From: Methanosphaera stadtmanae
GTDB lineage: Archaea; Methanobacteriota; Methanobacteria; Methanobacteriales; Methanobacteriaceae
Length of the DNA stretch: 64,000 nucleotides
Reading direction: 5' to 3'
Assembly: GCA_015062805.1 (NCBI GenBank)
Contig: SUTQ01000007.1
Location: forward strand, 23,215-87,214
Below are positions 29,174 to 39,778 of the stretch, one piece after another. Position numbers and translations under genes: made by a program. The notes under the pieces were generated by a model. That model was not told the origin of the DNA, made no database searches, and worked only from the letters and a program-made list of their open reading frames with translations. Position 1 is the first letter of the stretch. Every line of letters begins with the position of its first letter.

Positions 29174-29794
29174 ATGATTATAACATCAAATTTTAATAAA
29201 CTTCATGAGATGCAAGATTCTTGGTATAACTGGAGAAACAATGCAAGTACTTTGACAATGGTACTATTGTCATTTTTAGTTGCATGTTTTACTGGTTTAA
29301 TGGCACAAGTTACTCTTGCACTACCATGGACTCCAATATTAGTTACTTTCCAAACATTTGCAGTACTGACTGCCGGTGTTTTGTTAGGAAGTAAATATGG
29401 TGGATTCAGTATGATATTGTATACTGGATTGGGTATTGTTGGAATGCCTTGGTTTACTAGCATGAATCATGGATTATCATACGTATTATCCGCTACGGGA
29501 GGATATCTTCTCGGATTTGTTATAGCAGCAATGTTTATTGGATACGTATTTGATCATTATGTCAATGCTAGAAAACCTAAGCAATGTGTACTGTTAATGT
29601 TAATTGCAAACTTTGTATGCATATATGTTCCTGGATTAATTGGATTGTACTATGCAACACTTGTAAAAACAGGTACATCATTAGGTCTCATAGAACTATT
29701 GGTAATGGGTTTAATTCCGTTTATAGTTGGGGATTTAATTAAAATTGCATTAGCATCTGGAATCACAATATCCATTTTACCAAAAGAAGAATAA
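29174..29794 (+). CDS. bioY: biotin transporter substrate-binding subunit BioY
   Basis: Integral membrane S component of an ECF-type biotin importer, 206 residues with about six hydrophobic helices. Family motifs include PWTPILVTFQTFAVLTAGVLLGSKYG and GLGIVGMPWFTS, then the ATGGYLLGF segment (the first continues the substrate-facing loop). No ATPase or T subunit genes are next to it; BioY may work alone or with a shared energizing module elsewhere. It suggests biotin uptake in a host-associated organism. GAGG lies 8 bases before the ATG. Confidence 0.92.
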   Translation: MIITSNFNKLHEMQDSWYNWRNNASTLTMVLLSFLVACFTGLMAQVTLALPWTPILVTFQTFAVLTAGVLLGSKYGGFSMILYTGLGIVGMPWFTSMNHGLSYVLSATGGYLLGFVIAAMFIGYVFDHYVNARKPKQCVLLMLIANFVCIYVPGLIGLYYATLVKTGTSLGLIELLVMGLIPFIVGDLIKIALASGITISILPKEE

Positions 29795-29815
29795 TTTTTC
29801 TTCTTTACACTTTTT
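29783..29815 (+). terminator. hairpin plus T-run after bioY
   Basis: AAAGAAGAA and TTCTTCTTT form a 9-bp stem around 6 bases, overlapping the bioY stop, followed by ACAC and a T run. Confidence 0.6.
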
Positions 29816-29891
29816 AAGACTATTTTTGTTATTGATTTAAATTTTTAAAAAAAAAGATTTTTTTATAAAAGGGGATTAAATGGTAAGACTA

Positions 29892-31769
29892 TTATATTGT
29901 CATTGTGACATTTTGTCTTACACTAAGATGAGCTCTAAGTTCTGGAATAACAAAGGTAAATGTATGATTTCCTTTTTTATAGTTTGCTGTGAGTGTGAAA
30001 TTAAAGTTAATTACTCCACCAGTAAAGTTGAAAATCATTGTATTGTTGTTTGAATCACGTATGGTTTTACCGTTTATTTTAGCGGACATATATGAATCGT
30101 ATACAATAACTTTGTTGTTGGTATCAACGAACTTAGCTTTAACTGAAACTACCTTATTTTTTACAGTCACACTAGGTGAAATAACTTTTGCAGGAATTTT
30201 GTTTATTTTAACAATTGTATTGCTTTCTTCTCTGCATGCCCCATTTGCATAAACTACAGTAATATTATATTCCTTAGGTGAATATTTGTAATCCAGTATT
30301 AGATTGTATTTGGCAGTTCCATTTTTAACATCCACAAGGTATGTACTTCCATCATCATTTCTAATGGTTTTTCCATTTACCTTGAATAGAACTTTTCCAC
30401 TATCTACATTGGAATTGTTTAATTTATATTTTACTTTTGCAGTAATTGTCAGATTGCTGCCAAAGATTGTCGTTTTAGCATGGGTTGAAGTAAGATTTAC
30501 TATATTGGCAAGTGTAATTACAGCTTTGTTACCTAAGTTTGATTCATAATTTGATTTTCCATAATATCTGAATTGGTAAGTGTAGTTTTTTCTTTTCCAT
30601 AGATCGCTTATTTTAAGTTTAACTAAAACACTTCCATTTTTTACATTAAAGTAAGCATCGGTACCATTAGGATACTTTAATGTTTTATCATTGATTAATA
30701 AGGATACAAAACCATAGTTGATAGGGTTTCCATATTCATCTTTAATTGATGCAGTTAAATTCACAAGTTGGTTGTTTGTAGTGAAATTCTTTGAAGTAAT
30801 AGTGGTGTTTGTTTTTTTGCTTATTAATGTAATGTCATCTATCACTACTGAATTTGGGACAGTAGGTATGGAACTTGCTGGGAAAAATTTACTGTTTGTT
30901 TGTATACTGTCAACTAATTTTCCTGAACTTTTATTTGCATAACTTCCATCATCGTTACATGCATAGACTTTTACTTGTGTGTATGTAGGATATTTTTTTA
31001 TGTAGTATGTTATTATGTCACGTCTATTGTCATTATACTTGTCTTTTGCAGCAATAATTCTTGAAGCGGTACTGATGTTTGTTGTTGAAATTACATCCTG
31101 GAAATAACCTTTTTGGAAATATGTTGAATCGTTAGGTACAACCAAATATTGTCCTGGTAACAGGGTACCCGTTTCTTTTTTAGTGTTTCCATAATAAGTT
31201 ATGTACAATGCATAATTACCGTTAGGTGCTTTGATAACGAAATGGCCTTTACTCGTATTTTTCTTAAGATTACATATGCTGTTGAATGTAGTATTATTCA
31301 TGACTTGATTACTCATCATTGACAGAGCATAATTCTCTATTTCATGATTGTTTTTTGTATCATCTAGGCCTCCATGTCCTACAATCCATCCATCCTTACT
31401 TACAAGAACGTGGAAGAAATAATTTCCAGAACCCTTACATTGTTTTACATAGCTAGAGTTATGGGTAACATTAATAGTTACAGCAGATATGCTGTCTCTT
31501 CTAAATGATATTGCACTGTTATTGTTGTAACCCTGAATAATGGCCGAACAACAATCATCACCAACAGGTTCACTCTTTGTTTCTGACTTTGTTTGTGTGT
31601 TTTTTTCAATTGTTGGAGAGTCAATATCATCTGTAGCAATATTGCTTTCCTGAGAAATTGTTGTTGAATCAGTTAATTCTTGGGTAGTATCTATATCTTC
31701 TGCTGAAACGGCAGTTAAACAAGTTGCCACTACTAAAAGACCAACTAACAAAATTAAATATTTTCTCAT
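29892..31769 (-). CDS. adhesin-like surface protein with Cys-containing N-terminal domain and Ig-like repeats
   Basis: A 625-residue exported protein. A signal peptide covers residues 1-23 (ending AVSA). After a Thr/Ser/Glu linker, residues 71-300 form a separate domain beginning DDCCSAIIQGY, with KGHFVIKAPNGNYALYI and LLPGQYLVVPNDS; this faintly recalls Ntn-type acyltransferases (C45/penicillin acyltransferase-like), whose nucleophile is an N-terminal Cys, but I cannot confirm it. Residues 305-625 are three Ig-like repeats of about 100 residues, each with NGKTIR or NDKTL and a following hydrophobic strand pattern. Many N-glycosylation sequons are present. No C-terminal anchor is visible. It lies just downstream of the larger adhesin. 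Confidence 0.7.
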   Translation of the reverse strand: MRKYLILLVGLLVVATCLTAVSAEDIDTTQELTDSTTISQESNIATDDIDSPTIEKNTQTKSETKSEPVGDDCCSAIIQGYNNNSAISFRRDSISAVTINVTHNSSYVKQCKGSGNYFFHVLVSKDGWIVGHGGLDDTKNNHEIENYALSMMSNQVMNNTTFNSICNLKKNTSKGHFVIKAPNGNYALYITYYGNTKKETGTLLPGQYLVVPNDSTYFQKGYFQDVISTTNISTASRIIAAKDKYNDNRRDIITYYIKKYPTYTQVKVYACNDDGSYANKSSGKLVDSIQTNSKFFPASSIPTVPNSVVIDDITLISKKTNTTITSKNFTTNNQLVNLTASIKDEYGNPINYGFVSLLINDKTLKYPNGTDAYFNVKNGSVLVKLKISDLWKRKNYTYQFRYYGKSNYESNLGNKAVITLANIVNLTSTHAKTTIFGSNLTITAKVKYKLNNSNVDSGKVLFKVNGKTIRNDDGSTYLVDVKNGTAKYNLILDYKYSPKEYNITVVYANGACREESNTIVKINKIPAKVISPSVTVKNKVVSVKAKFVDTNNKVIVYDSYMSAKINGKTIRDSNNNTMIFNFTGGVINFNFTLTANYKKGNHTFTFVIPELRAHLSVRQNVTMTI

Positions 31770-31942
31770 TGTTCATCTCCATTTCTTTTATTTTGTATAT
31801 ATTTATTTATTAATTATCAATTAAATAGTTTTTATTTAATCCAGAATTATAATTTCAATATATTTTGGATAAATAATTCAATATTTTAAAAAATAGTGTC
31901 GTTTTTTTTTATTTTAAAATAAAAATGGTAGAATAATCTAAG

Positions 31943-34900
31943 TTATTCTACTTTTAAAACATTATTCGTGGTGGCATGATAATATCCACTACTTTCTCCG
32001 GCTTGAATTAACAAATCATACATTCCTGTTTTTAGATTTTCTGGAAGAATATAGTCATAATCTATTATTCCATCATCAACGGTTATGTTGGCAATGCTTG
32101 TTTCACCTAATTTTATGTTCACTTTGTTAGTCTTATTGATTAAATGATTGTTTAAATCTAATATCTTGGCATAAATTCTGATTTTGTCTTTTGCTTTGGC
32201 TGAGATGTTGTTGCTTTCTATATGTTTGTAATTTTTTGTAACAATTAATTCAATTGTAGTCATATTGTGAAGGTATCTTCTGGAATCTCCTACTATAATT
32301 GTGAGGTTATACTTTCCTGATCCTATTTCATCCGGCAATTTGTAGAGGAAGTTAATGTTTCCACCAGTAATATTTTCTTCAATTATCGTTTTGTTATTTA
32401 TTTTTATGGCTGTTTTGATTATTCCGGTTGCTATCTCATTTGCATCCAGTATCTTTGCTTTAATGTTTATAGTTGAATATGCAGGGGCATTAATATTGCT
32501 CGTTACTATATTTAATGGATTTGGTTCTATTGTTAATCGTCCTTCCCATTTGGAGGAGTTATAGATTCCTGTTTCTCCATAGATGATTGTTATGCTGTAA
32601 TTTTTAGCCGAATAATCATTTATGTAGGAATACAATATGTGTCCATTAGTTACATTGATATTTTCCAATGTGACTTCATTGATTTTTATACATGCCTTTG
32701 CTGTACCTTTAACGTAATCTCTTGTTATTCTATCATAGATATTTGCTTCAATAATTATTCTTTCCCCATTTTTAGAAACAATATTTTTTGAAGTAATGTA
32801 TGTGTTTCTGGAGTTCAAATTCAGGGAAATTGTTTTTTCTGCTGAATGATAATAGGAAGTTTCTTGAGATTTTATTGTAATTTTGTAATAATCGTTTTTA
32901 TAATTCTCATTTAATACTAAATTGTATTCTAATATACCATCAATGAATTTTCCTTGATATACTGTTTTGTTGTTTATTTTGACAATTCCGGTTATGTTCT
33001 CATTTACTCTTTCTTTGTTTAGTGTTAAGGTTGCATTGATTTGTACTGTTTCATATTTGTTTGATCTTATAATGTTGGGTGCTGTTATGTATGGTGATTC
33101 CTTTGTAATTGTTAATCTGATTAGTCGGGTGTTATTTTTATAGTACTTGGTTTGTGGAACTTCAATTATAATGTCTGATGTTCCTTCTAAGCTTTTTGGA
33201 TTTATTGTGTATTCATAATTCAATTCACCTTCAAAGAATTCTTGGTAAATATTTTCATCAAATATTCGCAATGTTGAATTTGTTGTTAAATTTAAAATGT
33301 TTCCTTCATAATCGGTTAATTTGGCATTTATAATGATAGTTTTTCCAGGATTTGTTCTAATACTATTGTTTGTCGTGATATATAAAGTTTTACGATTCAT
33401 TTGGAAAGTAATGTTTGTGGAGTTTTCTGAATTTTGATATAATTTTGTCCCAACATATTCTGTTTTTAAGGTGTATTCCTTTTCTTCCATATTTTCCATG
33501 TTATACAATAAATTTGCCTGATTTTCTTCGACATTGACTGTGGCGATTAATGTCTCATTTATGTAGAAGTTGACTGTTCCTTCATTAATTGTCGAATATC
33601 TTGTTGAATAAATGTAACTGCTTATGTTAAGTATGTTTTGACTGTTTATGTGGCTTAAAATTCGTGTAGTCGTGTTGTACTTTTGGGGATGTATGTTAAA
33701 TGTTAAATTTGCATCTTCAAATTTCTCTGAATTTTTATATTTTAAATCAAGTACATATTCGTTCTCGGCAGAAAATTCTTCAGGTAATTTTATGCTTGTG
33801 ATGTTCTCTGTAACATTGCTTGTAGAAATCCATTTTCCATTTACATATAATTCCAATTCTCCATCGTTGACAGTGTTATTGTATGAGTATGATTTAACGT
33901 TTATGACAATATTTCCATCATCATCAAGAGTATAATTGTTTATGGATAATGAATTTGAATATTTTATTATATTGAGTATGGAGTGTGCTTGGCTATCCTG
34001 ATATTTTTGACTTCCGTGATAGATGATTTTTATGTCGTGTTCTCCATATGACATAGAATCTGGAATTAAGTAGTTTTCTATTATTGTACTGTTGTTTAAT
34101 ATTGCTGTTTTGATACTTTCATTGTCTATTAAAAATTCAAGCATTCCTTCATCAGTTTCATCAACAGGGTTATAGACATATGCTCTTAAGTTAATTATAT
34201 GGTTTTTATGTGTTGTAATATTATAAGTATAAGTGCTTGTTGCAATCTGTTTGACTGTTAATGTTGTTTCGTAATGGCAATCTGAATAAACATCACTATC
34301 CACATATTCTATGTATACCAAATAATTTCCATTCACATAATTGTTGGTGTCAATGATAATCTCGACTTCTTCATTTGTTACTGGAAGTTGATTTACTAAT
34401 ATTCCATCGATGTAAACTTTTATTTTACCGTCGTTTATGGGACTTTCACTATAAAATGTCAGATTTTGGTTGATTATGGTGGATTGATATGCTGTCAAAT
34501 AGGGTAAATACATGTTCAATTTGGATTTTTCTATGTATATTAATTCGTTAATCAATACATTAGAATAATACTCATCGCCTAGATATTCAAATCTCAGGAC
34601 TTCCTGGTTATATTTTTTATCCAGTGTAAATTCAACATTATACTCTTCTATTTCAACACTTGTAATTAGTTTCTCGTTATTGTAAATATTCAAAGTTCCA
34701 AAATCCAGTTTTTCCTGATTTTTTCCGACAATATTTAAAGTAACTACTATGTTGTTTTCACTGTTAAAATGCATGGTGATGTTTTTTATTTCACTTGCTA
34801 CCTTGTTTATTTTCAGTGTTGATAAGGTATGGTTATTTGCAAAGTTTAAGCTTGCACTGTAGCTAACTAACAATTCATAAGTTCCGGGCATATAACTATC

Positions 34901-35323
34901 AGTTCTTAAGGAATAACTGGCAGCAGAATTTGATAAATTTTTTGCACCAACTAACCTTTCATTTACATAAAACGATAAAACACCTTCCTCAACTTCGGGA
35001 GTTGTTACAACATTAATGTCTACAATATCTCCATAATCACATTCAATATTTTCTACCTCCAAGGATATATCATGTAATTTGTCGCTTTCTTTTGTATTTT
35101 TGGTAGTGTCTGTTTTAACAATCTTTTTTTCATCAGATTTTTCTTCAATTTTTTTATCTTCAATTTTAGCATAAGAAATATCACTATTTTCAATTTCATG
35201 ATCAGATGTATCGGTTAAATTATTTTCATCTAAATTGGTAGCATTTACAGAATTGCTACATATTATTAATATTAGCACAGCTAAAATTAAGAGACAATAT
35301 ATTATTTTGTTTATTTTTAACAA
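31943..35323 (-). CDS. large adhesin-like surface protein with tandem Ig-like repeats
   Basis: About 1126 residues. A signal peptide (KIIYCLLILAVLILIICSN, cleavage likely after SVNA) is followed by a charged linker and then about ten Ig-like repeats of 85-100 residues. They share alternating hydrophobic strands and motifs such as DGKIKVYIDG, NEGTVNFYINE and YNSSKWEG. It is rich in Asn, Ile and Thr, with dozens of NxT/NxS sequons. I place the start at a TTG at 35323 because GGAG lies 7 bases upstream; an in-frame ATG at 35341 and the open frame to 35422 lack a ribosome site. Proteins of this type are abundant in gut Methanobacteriales and are thought to mediate cell-surface contacts. No anchor domain was recognised. 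Confidence 0.78.
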   Translation of the reverse strand: MLKINKIIYCLLILAVLILIICSNSVNATNLDENNLTDTSDHEIENSDISYAKIEDKKIEEKSDEKKIVKTDTTKNTKESDKLHDISLEVENIECDYGDIVDINVVTTPEVEEGVLSFYVNERLVGAKNLSNSAASYSLRTDSYMPGTYELLVSYSASLNFANNHTLSTLKINKVASEIKNITMHFNSENNIVVTLNIVGKNQEKLDFGTLNIYNNEKLITSVEIEEYNVEFTLDKKYNQEVLRFEYLGDEYYSNVLINELIYIEKSKLNMYLPYLTAYQSTIINQNLTFYSESPINDGKIKVYIDGILVNQLPVTNEEVEIIIDTNNYVNGNYLVYIEYVDSDVYSDCHYETTLTVKQIATSTYTYNITTHKNHIINLRAYVYNPVDETDEGMLEFLIDNESIKTAILNNSTIIENYLIPDSMSYGEHDIKIIYHGSQKYQDSQAHSILNIIKYSNSLSINNYTLDDDGNIVINVKSYSYNNTVNDGELELYVNGKWISTSNVTENITSIKLPEEFSAENEYVLDLKYKNSEKFEDANLTFNIHPQKYNTTTRILSHINSQNILNISSYIYSTRYSTINEGTVNFYINETLIATVNVEENQANLLYNMENMEEKEYTLKTEYVGTKLYQNSENSTNITFQMNRKTLYITTNNSIRTNPGKTIIINAKLTDYEGNILNLTTNSTLRIFDENIYQEFFEGELNYEYTINPKSLEGTSDIIIEVPQTKYYKNNTRLIRLTITKESPYITAPNIIRSNKYETVQINATLTLNKERVNENITGIVKINNKTVYQGKFIDGILEYNLVLNENYKNDYYKITIKSQETSYYHSAEKTISLNLNSRNTYITSKNIVSKNGERIIIEANIYDRITRDYVKGTAKACIKINEVTLENINVTNGHILYSYINDYSAKNYSITIIYGETGIYNSSKWEGRLTIEPNPLNIVTSNINAPAYSTINIKAKILDANEIATGIIKTAIKINNKTIIEENITGGNINFLYKLPDEIGSGKYNLTIIVGDSRRYLHNMTTIELIVTKNYKHIESNNISAKAKDKIRIYAKILDLNNHLINKTNKVNIKLGETSIANITVDDGIIDYDYILPENLKTGMYDLLIQAGESSGYYHATTNNVLKVE

Positions 35324-35556
35324 ATCTTTATCTCCTGTCATATTGTTGAGAGGTAATATTATTAAAACGTAATAAGTGAAATTTAATGGAGTTTCTGTTA
35401 TAATATTTTTTTTACCTCTCAAACTTTATTATGTTTGAAGGTTAGAAATTAGTCTAAAATTATATGACAAGAATAAAATATTAGAAAAAATATATCTTAA
35501 GATGTACTAAAAAACATAAAAAATAAGAAACAATTAATTTAATAAGGATTGATATT

Positions 35557-36048
35557 ATGGAAATTAAAGAAAAAAGAATTCCTGATCAAAAAGTAGCATA
35601 TGTTCCACACACTGATAGTTTCAGCAAATTACCCGAATTTATTGAAGAAGTCGGAGAGTTAATTGCTGAAAATAATTTGGAAGCAGTAGGATATCCGTAT
35701 GGATCTTATGATAATGATTTAGAAGAATATGCAGAAAATCACCAGATATTTGAAGTTGGAATGCCTATTAAATCTTTTGATATGGGTGGAAAACCTGCAG
35801 GTAGGCTTGGAAAGTTAGGTCTTAAGGAAGTAACTAGTCACACTGTTTTATCAGCTATACATAAGGGATCCCATAAAAATTTCAACGATTCAATAAGAGA
35901 AATGGTTAATTTTGCAGTGGAAAATCAGTATGATATTGTTGGACCAATAACTGAAATTTATCTTCCAGCAACTCCAGAAACACCAGTTGAAGAAACAAAA
36001 ACAGAAATTCAGTTGCCTGTAATATATATGGGTCCAAAAAGAGATTAA
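35557..36048 (+). CDS. GyrI-like / AraC effector-binding domain protein
   Basis: A 163-residue stand-alone SOUL/GyrI-fold domain. It shows VAYVPHTDSFSKLPEFIEEV near the N-terminus, EVGMPIKS and the VLSAIHKGSHKNFNDSI segment typical of effector-binding domains, with a Pro/Thr/Glu-rich linker before the last strand. Such proteins bind small hydrophobic ligands or inhibit gyrase; no DNA-binding domain is attached. AAGGATTGA precedes the ATG. It is divergent from the large adhesin. Ligand unknown. Confidence 0.75.
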   Translation: MEIKEKRIPDQKVAYVPHTDSFSKLPEFIEEVGELIAENNLEAVGYPYGSYDNDLEEYAENHQIFEVGMPIKSFDMGGKPAGRLGKLGLKEVTSHTVLSAIHKGSHKNFNDSIREMVNFAVENQYDIVGPITEIYLPATPETPVEETKTEIQLPVIYMGPKRD

Positions 36049-36534
36049 ACTCATTTCTATTTTTTTTAAATCTTTGTAATTTTATTAAAAAAAGTTATGT
36101 AGTATAAATAGAACTTATCAATAAAATTCTATTAATCATTAGCTATATCACTTAAGCTCAGGATTTGGTTGTGTAGATTAATTCCCTTTTTTTTAAGAAG
36201 AATAATTAAGTATTTAAAATATTAGGAAAAGTTTCAAAAATTCTTTAAAAATAAAAAAATTTTGAAAGTTTATACTATATATCTTTTTCAAGTTTTGCAG
36301 AGCTTTTCTTAATTAAATTTTAAATACTATATCATTCTCATATAGCTAATTAACTAATTATTATATTTATATGTTCTTATATATAAATCGTTACAATTTT
36401 TTTTATTAAAGTTATAACTATAAAATTTTATAAAAATAGCTTAATTTTCATTTTTTTAAACAGGGGTGGTTAATCTTTTTTTGTTGGAATCGAACTTAAA
36501 ATAAAAAAAGAATTTGAGGATAAAGGTTAAGTAA
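36049..36534 (+). other. AT-rich spacer GyrI-like / aIF5A
   Basis: Convergent 3' ends with about 490 bp between them. T tracts near 36060 and 36188 may terminate transcription. ATTAATC at 36131 and GATTAAT at 36175 are complementary but far apart. I see no gene. Confidence 0.4.
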
Positions 36535-36933
36535 TTAGTTACCACCTTTGGTTCTCATGATTTTCATGTTACCCATTGCTTCAATGTATTCTACTTCTTT
36601 ACCTTCAACGATTTCATCTTTTAAATCTTCTGGTATAGGTAAATCTATAGTTTCATAGGTTTCTAAGTCCATAAGTTGTACTTCGTCACCCATTAAAGCA
36701 ATAACTTGTCCTACTCTTTTATCAATGATAGGTACATCTACTTTTGCGTTTACAGGTTTTACAAGACTTCTTTTTTGGCTGTCGAATAAACCTACAGCTT
36801 CAATACGTGCTTTTGCAGCTCCATGTTTACCAGGGGATGATGTTGAGATACTGATAATTTTTGAAGCTTCTCCATCTAATACTAAGTATTTTCCTTGTTT
36901 TAAAGTTTTAATTTCTACTACTTTAGTTGCCAT
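36535..36933 (-). CDS. eif5a: translation factor aIF5A
   Basis: Archaeal IF5A, 132 residues, which rescues ribosomes stalled on difficult peptides. The hypusine (or deoxyhypusine) acceptor is Lys36 in [15 protein letters not shown]. An SH3-like N-terminal domain is followed by an OB-fold C-terminal domain ([20 protein letters not shown]). GAGGGAA precedes the ATG. Single gene. Modification would need deoxyhypusine synthase and, for agmatine-derived donors, the arginine decarboxylase found at 61.7 kb may be relevant; that link is inference. Confidence 0.97.
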   Translation of the reverse strand: MATKVVEIKTLKQGKYLVLDGEASKIISISTSSPGKHGAAKARIEAVGLFDSQKRSLVKPVNAKVDVPIIDKRVGQVIALMGDEVQLMDLETYETIDLPIPEDLKDEIVEGKEVEYIEAMGNMKIMRTKGGN

Positions 36934-37366
36934 TAATTTCCCTCAAAGAATTTTATATATTGTAAATTTTGTTCTAATTTTTTTATAGAACTGTCTTACT
37001 TAATTGTGATTAATAAGTAAAAATCATATTAAAAAAATAAATTGTATTTCATATACAATTAGCTATGAAATAATTTATATCTATTCTAATTAATATATCT
37101 TTCTTTTTAATATCATTAGTCAAAAATATATAACATGACATGAATAAATAATAATTGTGTATGATATAACGAAGTGTTATAAAATATACTTATTAAATAA
37201 TAATAATTTATATTAAATAGTACTGTTGAGTCAGTAAGACTTATAATGATTCAACAGGATGGATATCAGTTATGATATCATTCATTTATAATAATAAAAA
37301 AATCAAATGTATTAACGTTTTTTCATCTCTTCGCTTAAAAATAGATTAAATCTAAAGGCGATATAT
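36934..37366 (+). other. divergent spacer aIF5A / dnaG
   Basis: No gene in about 430 bp. It holds two strong consecutive hairpins at 37223-37279 (separate entry) and several TATA-like stretches, for example TTTATATTAA near 37208. Confidence 0.45.
37223..37279 (+). promoter_or_regulatory. two consecutive hairpins upstream of dnaG
   Basis: CTGTTGAGTC pairs with GATTCAACAG (10 bp with one G-U pair, 15-base loop), and 4 bases later GATATCA-GTTA-TGATATC forms a perfect 7-bp hairpin. They may be part of a small RNA, a leader or a regulatory site. Confidence 0.4.
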
Positions 37367-38773
37367 ATGACTCATAAAAATGCTAAATATCATGATGATG
37401 AAGAATATATTTATGTGTTTAAGGATGAAGTTACAACTACAAAATATTTGATACATTCCCAAATAAATGCCAAGGGGTTTGTTGAAAAACCTGACGTTGT
37501 TGGTGCAATATTTGGACAAACAGAAGGTCTGCTTAGTGATAGTCTTGATTTACGAGAATTACAGAAGACTGGTAGGATAGGCAGAATAAAAGTAGACATG
37601 ACTAATAAATCAGGTAAAACAAAAGGTGAAGTAATAATTCCATCAAGTTTGGATAGAATAGAAACAACAATTCTTGCAGCATCATTGGAAACTATCAACA
37701 GGGTAGGTCCTTGTGAAGCAAGTTTAAGAGTAACTTCTATTGAAGATGTCCGTGCAGTTAAACGACGAACTATTGTTGAACGAGCTAAAGAATTATACAA
37801 AAATATGATGGAAGAATTTACACCTGAAAGTTCCAGAATGATTGATGAAGTTAAAGAATCAATCAAAGTACCTGAAATTATTGAATATGGTGAAGATAAT
37901 TTGCCTGCAGGTCCTAATACTCCAACTTCCGATGCAATTCTTATTGTTGAAGGAAGATCTGACGTATTAAACCTACTAAAATATGGTATAAAAAATACTA
38001 TAGCAGTTGAAGGGGTAAATGTACCAAAAACTGTGGCAGATTTAACAAAAGAAAGAACTGTTACAGCATTTCTTGATGGTGATCGTGGAGGAGACTTAAT
38101 TCTCAAAGAATTACTTCAAATTGGAGACATAGATTATGTTACACGAGCTCCGAGAGGTCAAGAAGTAGAATATCTTAATAGAGATCAAGTAATCTATGCA
38201 TTAAAGAATAAAACTTCTGTTGATAAAATTACTCAACATGCAAATTACAATCACAATCAACACAATTATCATAAAACTACAAAAAGAGATAACAAAAAAC
38301 CTGATGTAATGGTCGGGTATGAAAAAACAGTAGTAACTAATGATAATGAAAAGGATAAAGATTTTGCAGATTTTACAACAGAATTAAAAGAACAACTTGA
38401 AAAAGAGATTAAACAATCCGAACAGGATACTACTGTTCTTAAAAAAGAATCTATTGAAGAAAAATCAGAAAAAAGACTAGGAGAACCTGTTAAAAAACAA
38501 AATAAGTATTTGACATTATTGGATGATGTTAAAGGTACAGGTAAAGGTAATTTATTTGATGAAAATTTCAATGTTCTTAATCAAGTTAAAGTTGAAAATC
38601 TTTATAATGAAATCAAAAATTCAGAAAGTAATATAAAAACTGTTGTATTTGATGGTATTATAAGTCAAAGATTGGTGGATTTATCTAAGGAAAAGAATAT
38701 TGAATGTTTAGTAGCAGTTAAAATGACTGAAGTTGTAAAAAAACCTGAAACCATAAAAATTATAACTAAATAA
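37367..38773 (+). CDS. dnaG: archaeal DnaG-like primase
   Basis: A 468-residue TOPRIM protein. TOPRIM residues are visible as Glu195 in LIVEGRSDV and the Asp237/Asp239 pair in FLDGDRGGD. The N-terminal 180 residues include the archaeal DnaG region with GQTEGLLSDSLDLREL. A charged linker (about 290-375) is followed by a C-terminal domain ending KMTEVVKKPET. Archaeal DnaG associates with the exosome and has primase activity in some species. It is slightly longer than most homologues because of the linker. AAGGCGA precedes the ATG; xerA follows 51 bp downstream. Confidence 0.95.
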   Translation: MTHKNAKYHDDEEYIYVFKDEVTTTKYLIHSQINAKGFVEKPDVVGAIFGQTEGLLSDSLDLRELQKTGRIGRIKVDMTNKSGKTKGEVIIPSSLDRIETTILAASLETINRVGPCEASLRVTSIEDVRAVKRRTIVERAKELYKNMMEEFTPESSRMIDEVKESIKVPEIIEYGEDNLPAGPNTPTSDAILIVEGRSDVLNLLKYGIKNTIAVEGVNVPKTVADLTKERTVTAFLDGDRGGDLILKELLQIGDIDYVTRAPRGQEVEYLNRDQVIYALKNKTSVDKITQHANYNHNQHNYHKTTKRDNKKPDVMVGYEKTVVTNDNEKDKDFADFTTELKEQLEKEIKQSEQDTTVLKKESIEEKSEKRLGEPVKKQNKYLTLLDDVKGTGKGNLFDENFNVLNQVKVENLYNEIKNSESNIKTVVFDGIISQRLVDLSKEKNIECLVAVKMTEVVKKPETIKIITK

Positions 38774-38824
38774 ATTAAAGAATTACTTTTCTTTATATTT
38801 TTATAAAAACGTGGAGGAAATTAT

Positions 38825-39778
38825 ATGTCTGAAGGATATCTTGAAGAAATAGAATTTGAAGATCAAATTGAAGATTACATTCTTGAAATGGATATACAAA
38901 GTTATTCTTCCAATACTCTGAAGACATATTCTTCTATTCTTCACAGTTTTTATAATTATTTATTGACTCAAAAGACAATTAAAGATGAAAAAGGTTTATT
39001 ACGTTCTTTTAAAAGATATTTACAACATTTAAAAAGAGATAATGAAGTCTCTCAAAATTATTTATATCTTGTTGCTGTTGTGATTAAAAAATTTTTTGCA
39101 TTTGCTGAAATATCTATTTATGACGAAATCAAAGCACCAAAAAGAACAAAATCTTTACCTAAATCTTTAAATGAACAGGAAGTTTATAATCTTATACATG
39201 CTAAGGATGGTGAATATAATCCTGAAAAATCAAATCCTCAAAATATTTCCCGTTTGCGAAATAAATTAATTCTAACTCTTTTATATTCAACAGGATTAAG
39301 GGTTTCGGAATTAATTAAACTTCAAATAAAAACTATTGATTTTGAAGAACGTACTATACGAGTTCGTGGTAAAGGGGAAAAGGATAGAATTGTCATATTT
39401 GATAATGCAACACTTGATTTGATTGAGGAATACCTTGAAAAAAGAGGTGTTCAAAATGAATACTTGTTTGTCAATCAAAAAAATAACACTTTGACTTCAA
39501 GATATATACAGTATATGATTAAAGAATATGCTGAAAAAGCCGGAATAAAAAGAAGGGTTACACCACACATATTAAGACATTCTTTTGCAACACACCTCTT
39601 GAAAAATGGTGTGGATATAAGAGCAATTCAACAGTTATTGGGTCACAGTAATTTAAGTACTACACAGATTTATACTAGTGTTGACATGCATACACTTAAG
39701 GATGTTTATGATGATGCTTGGTTAAGCAGGGATCAAAATGTCCGTAAAAATAGTGAAATGGAAACCTTTACAGAATAA
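38825..39778 (+). CDS. xerA: tyrosine recombinase XerA
   Basis: Archaeal Xer recombinase, 317 residues, that resolves chromosome dimers at a dif site. Catalytic residues are visible: Arg159 in TGLRVSEL, Lys184 in RGKGEKDR, His248 and Arg251 in HILRHSF, His274 in LLGHSN and the nucleophile Tyr283 in TQIYTS. The N-terminal SAM-like domain covers about residues 10-100. GGAGGAA lies upstream of the ATG. It is flanked by housekeeping genes with no att-like repeats or phage genes, so a chromosomal role is more likely than an integrase. Confidence 0.9.
   Translation: MSEGYLEEIEFEDQIEDYILEMDIQSYSSNTLKTYSSILHSFYNYLLTQKTIKDEKGLLRSFKRYLQHLKRDNEVSQNYLYLVAVVIKKFFAFAEISIYDEIKAPKRTKSLPKSLNEQEVYNLIHAKDGEYNPEKSNPQNISRLRNKLILTLLYSTGLRVSELIKLQIKTIDFEERTIRVRGKGEKDRIVIFDNATLDLIEEYLEKRGVQNEYLFVNQKNNTLTSRYIQYMIKEYAEKAGIKRRVTPHILRHSFATHLLKNGVDIRAIQQLLGHSNLSTTQIYTSVDMHTLKDVYDDAWLSRDQNVRKNSEMETFTE

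Noticed and set aside
38825..39778. xerA as integrase of a mobile element
   Set aside because: No tRNA target, direct repeats, phage or plasmid genes flank it; neighbours are chromosomal housekeeping genes.
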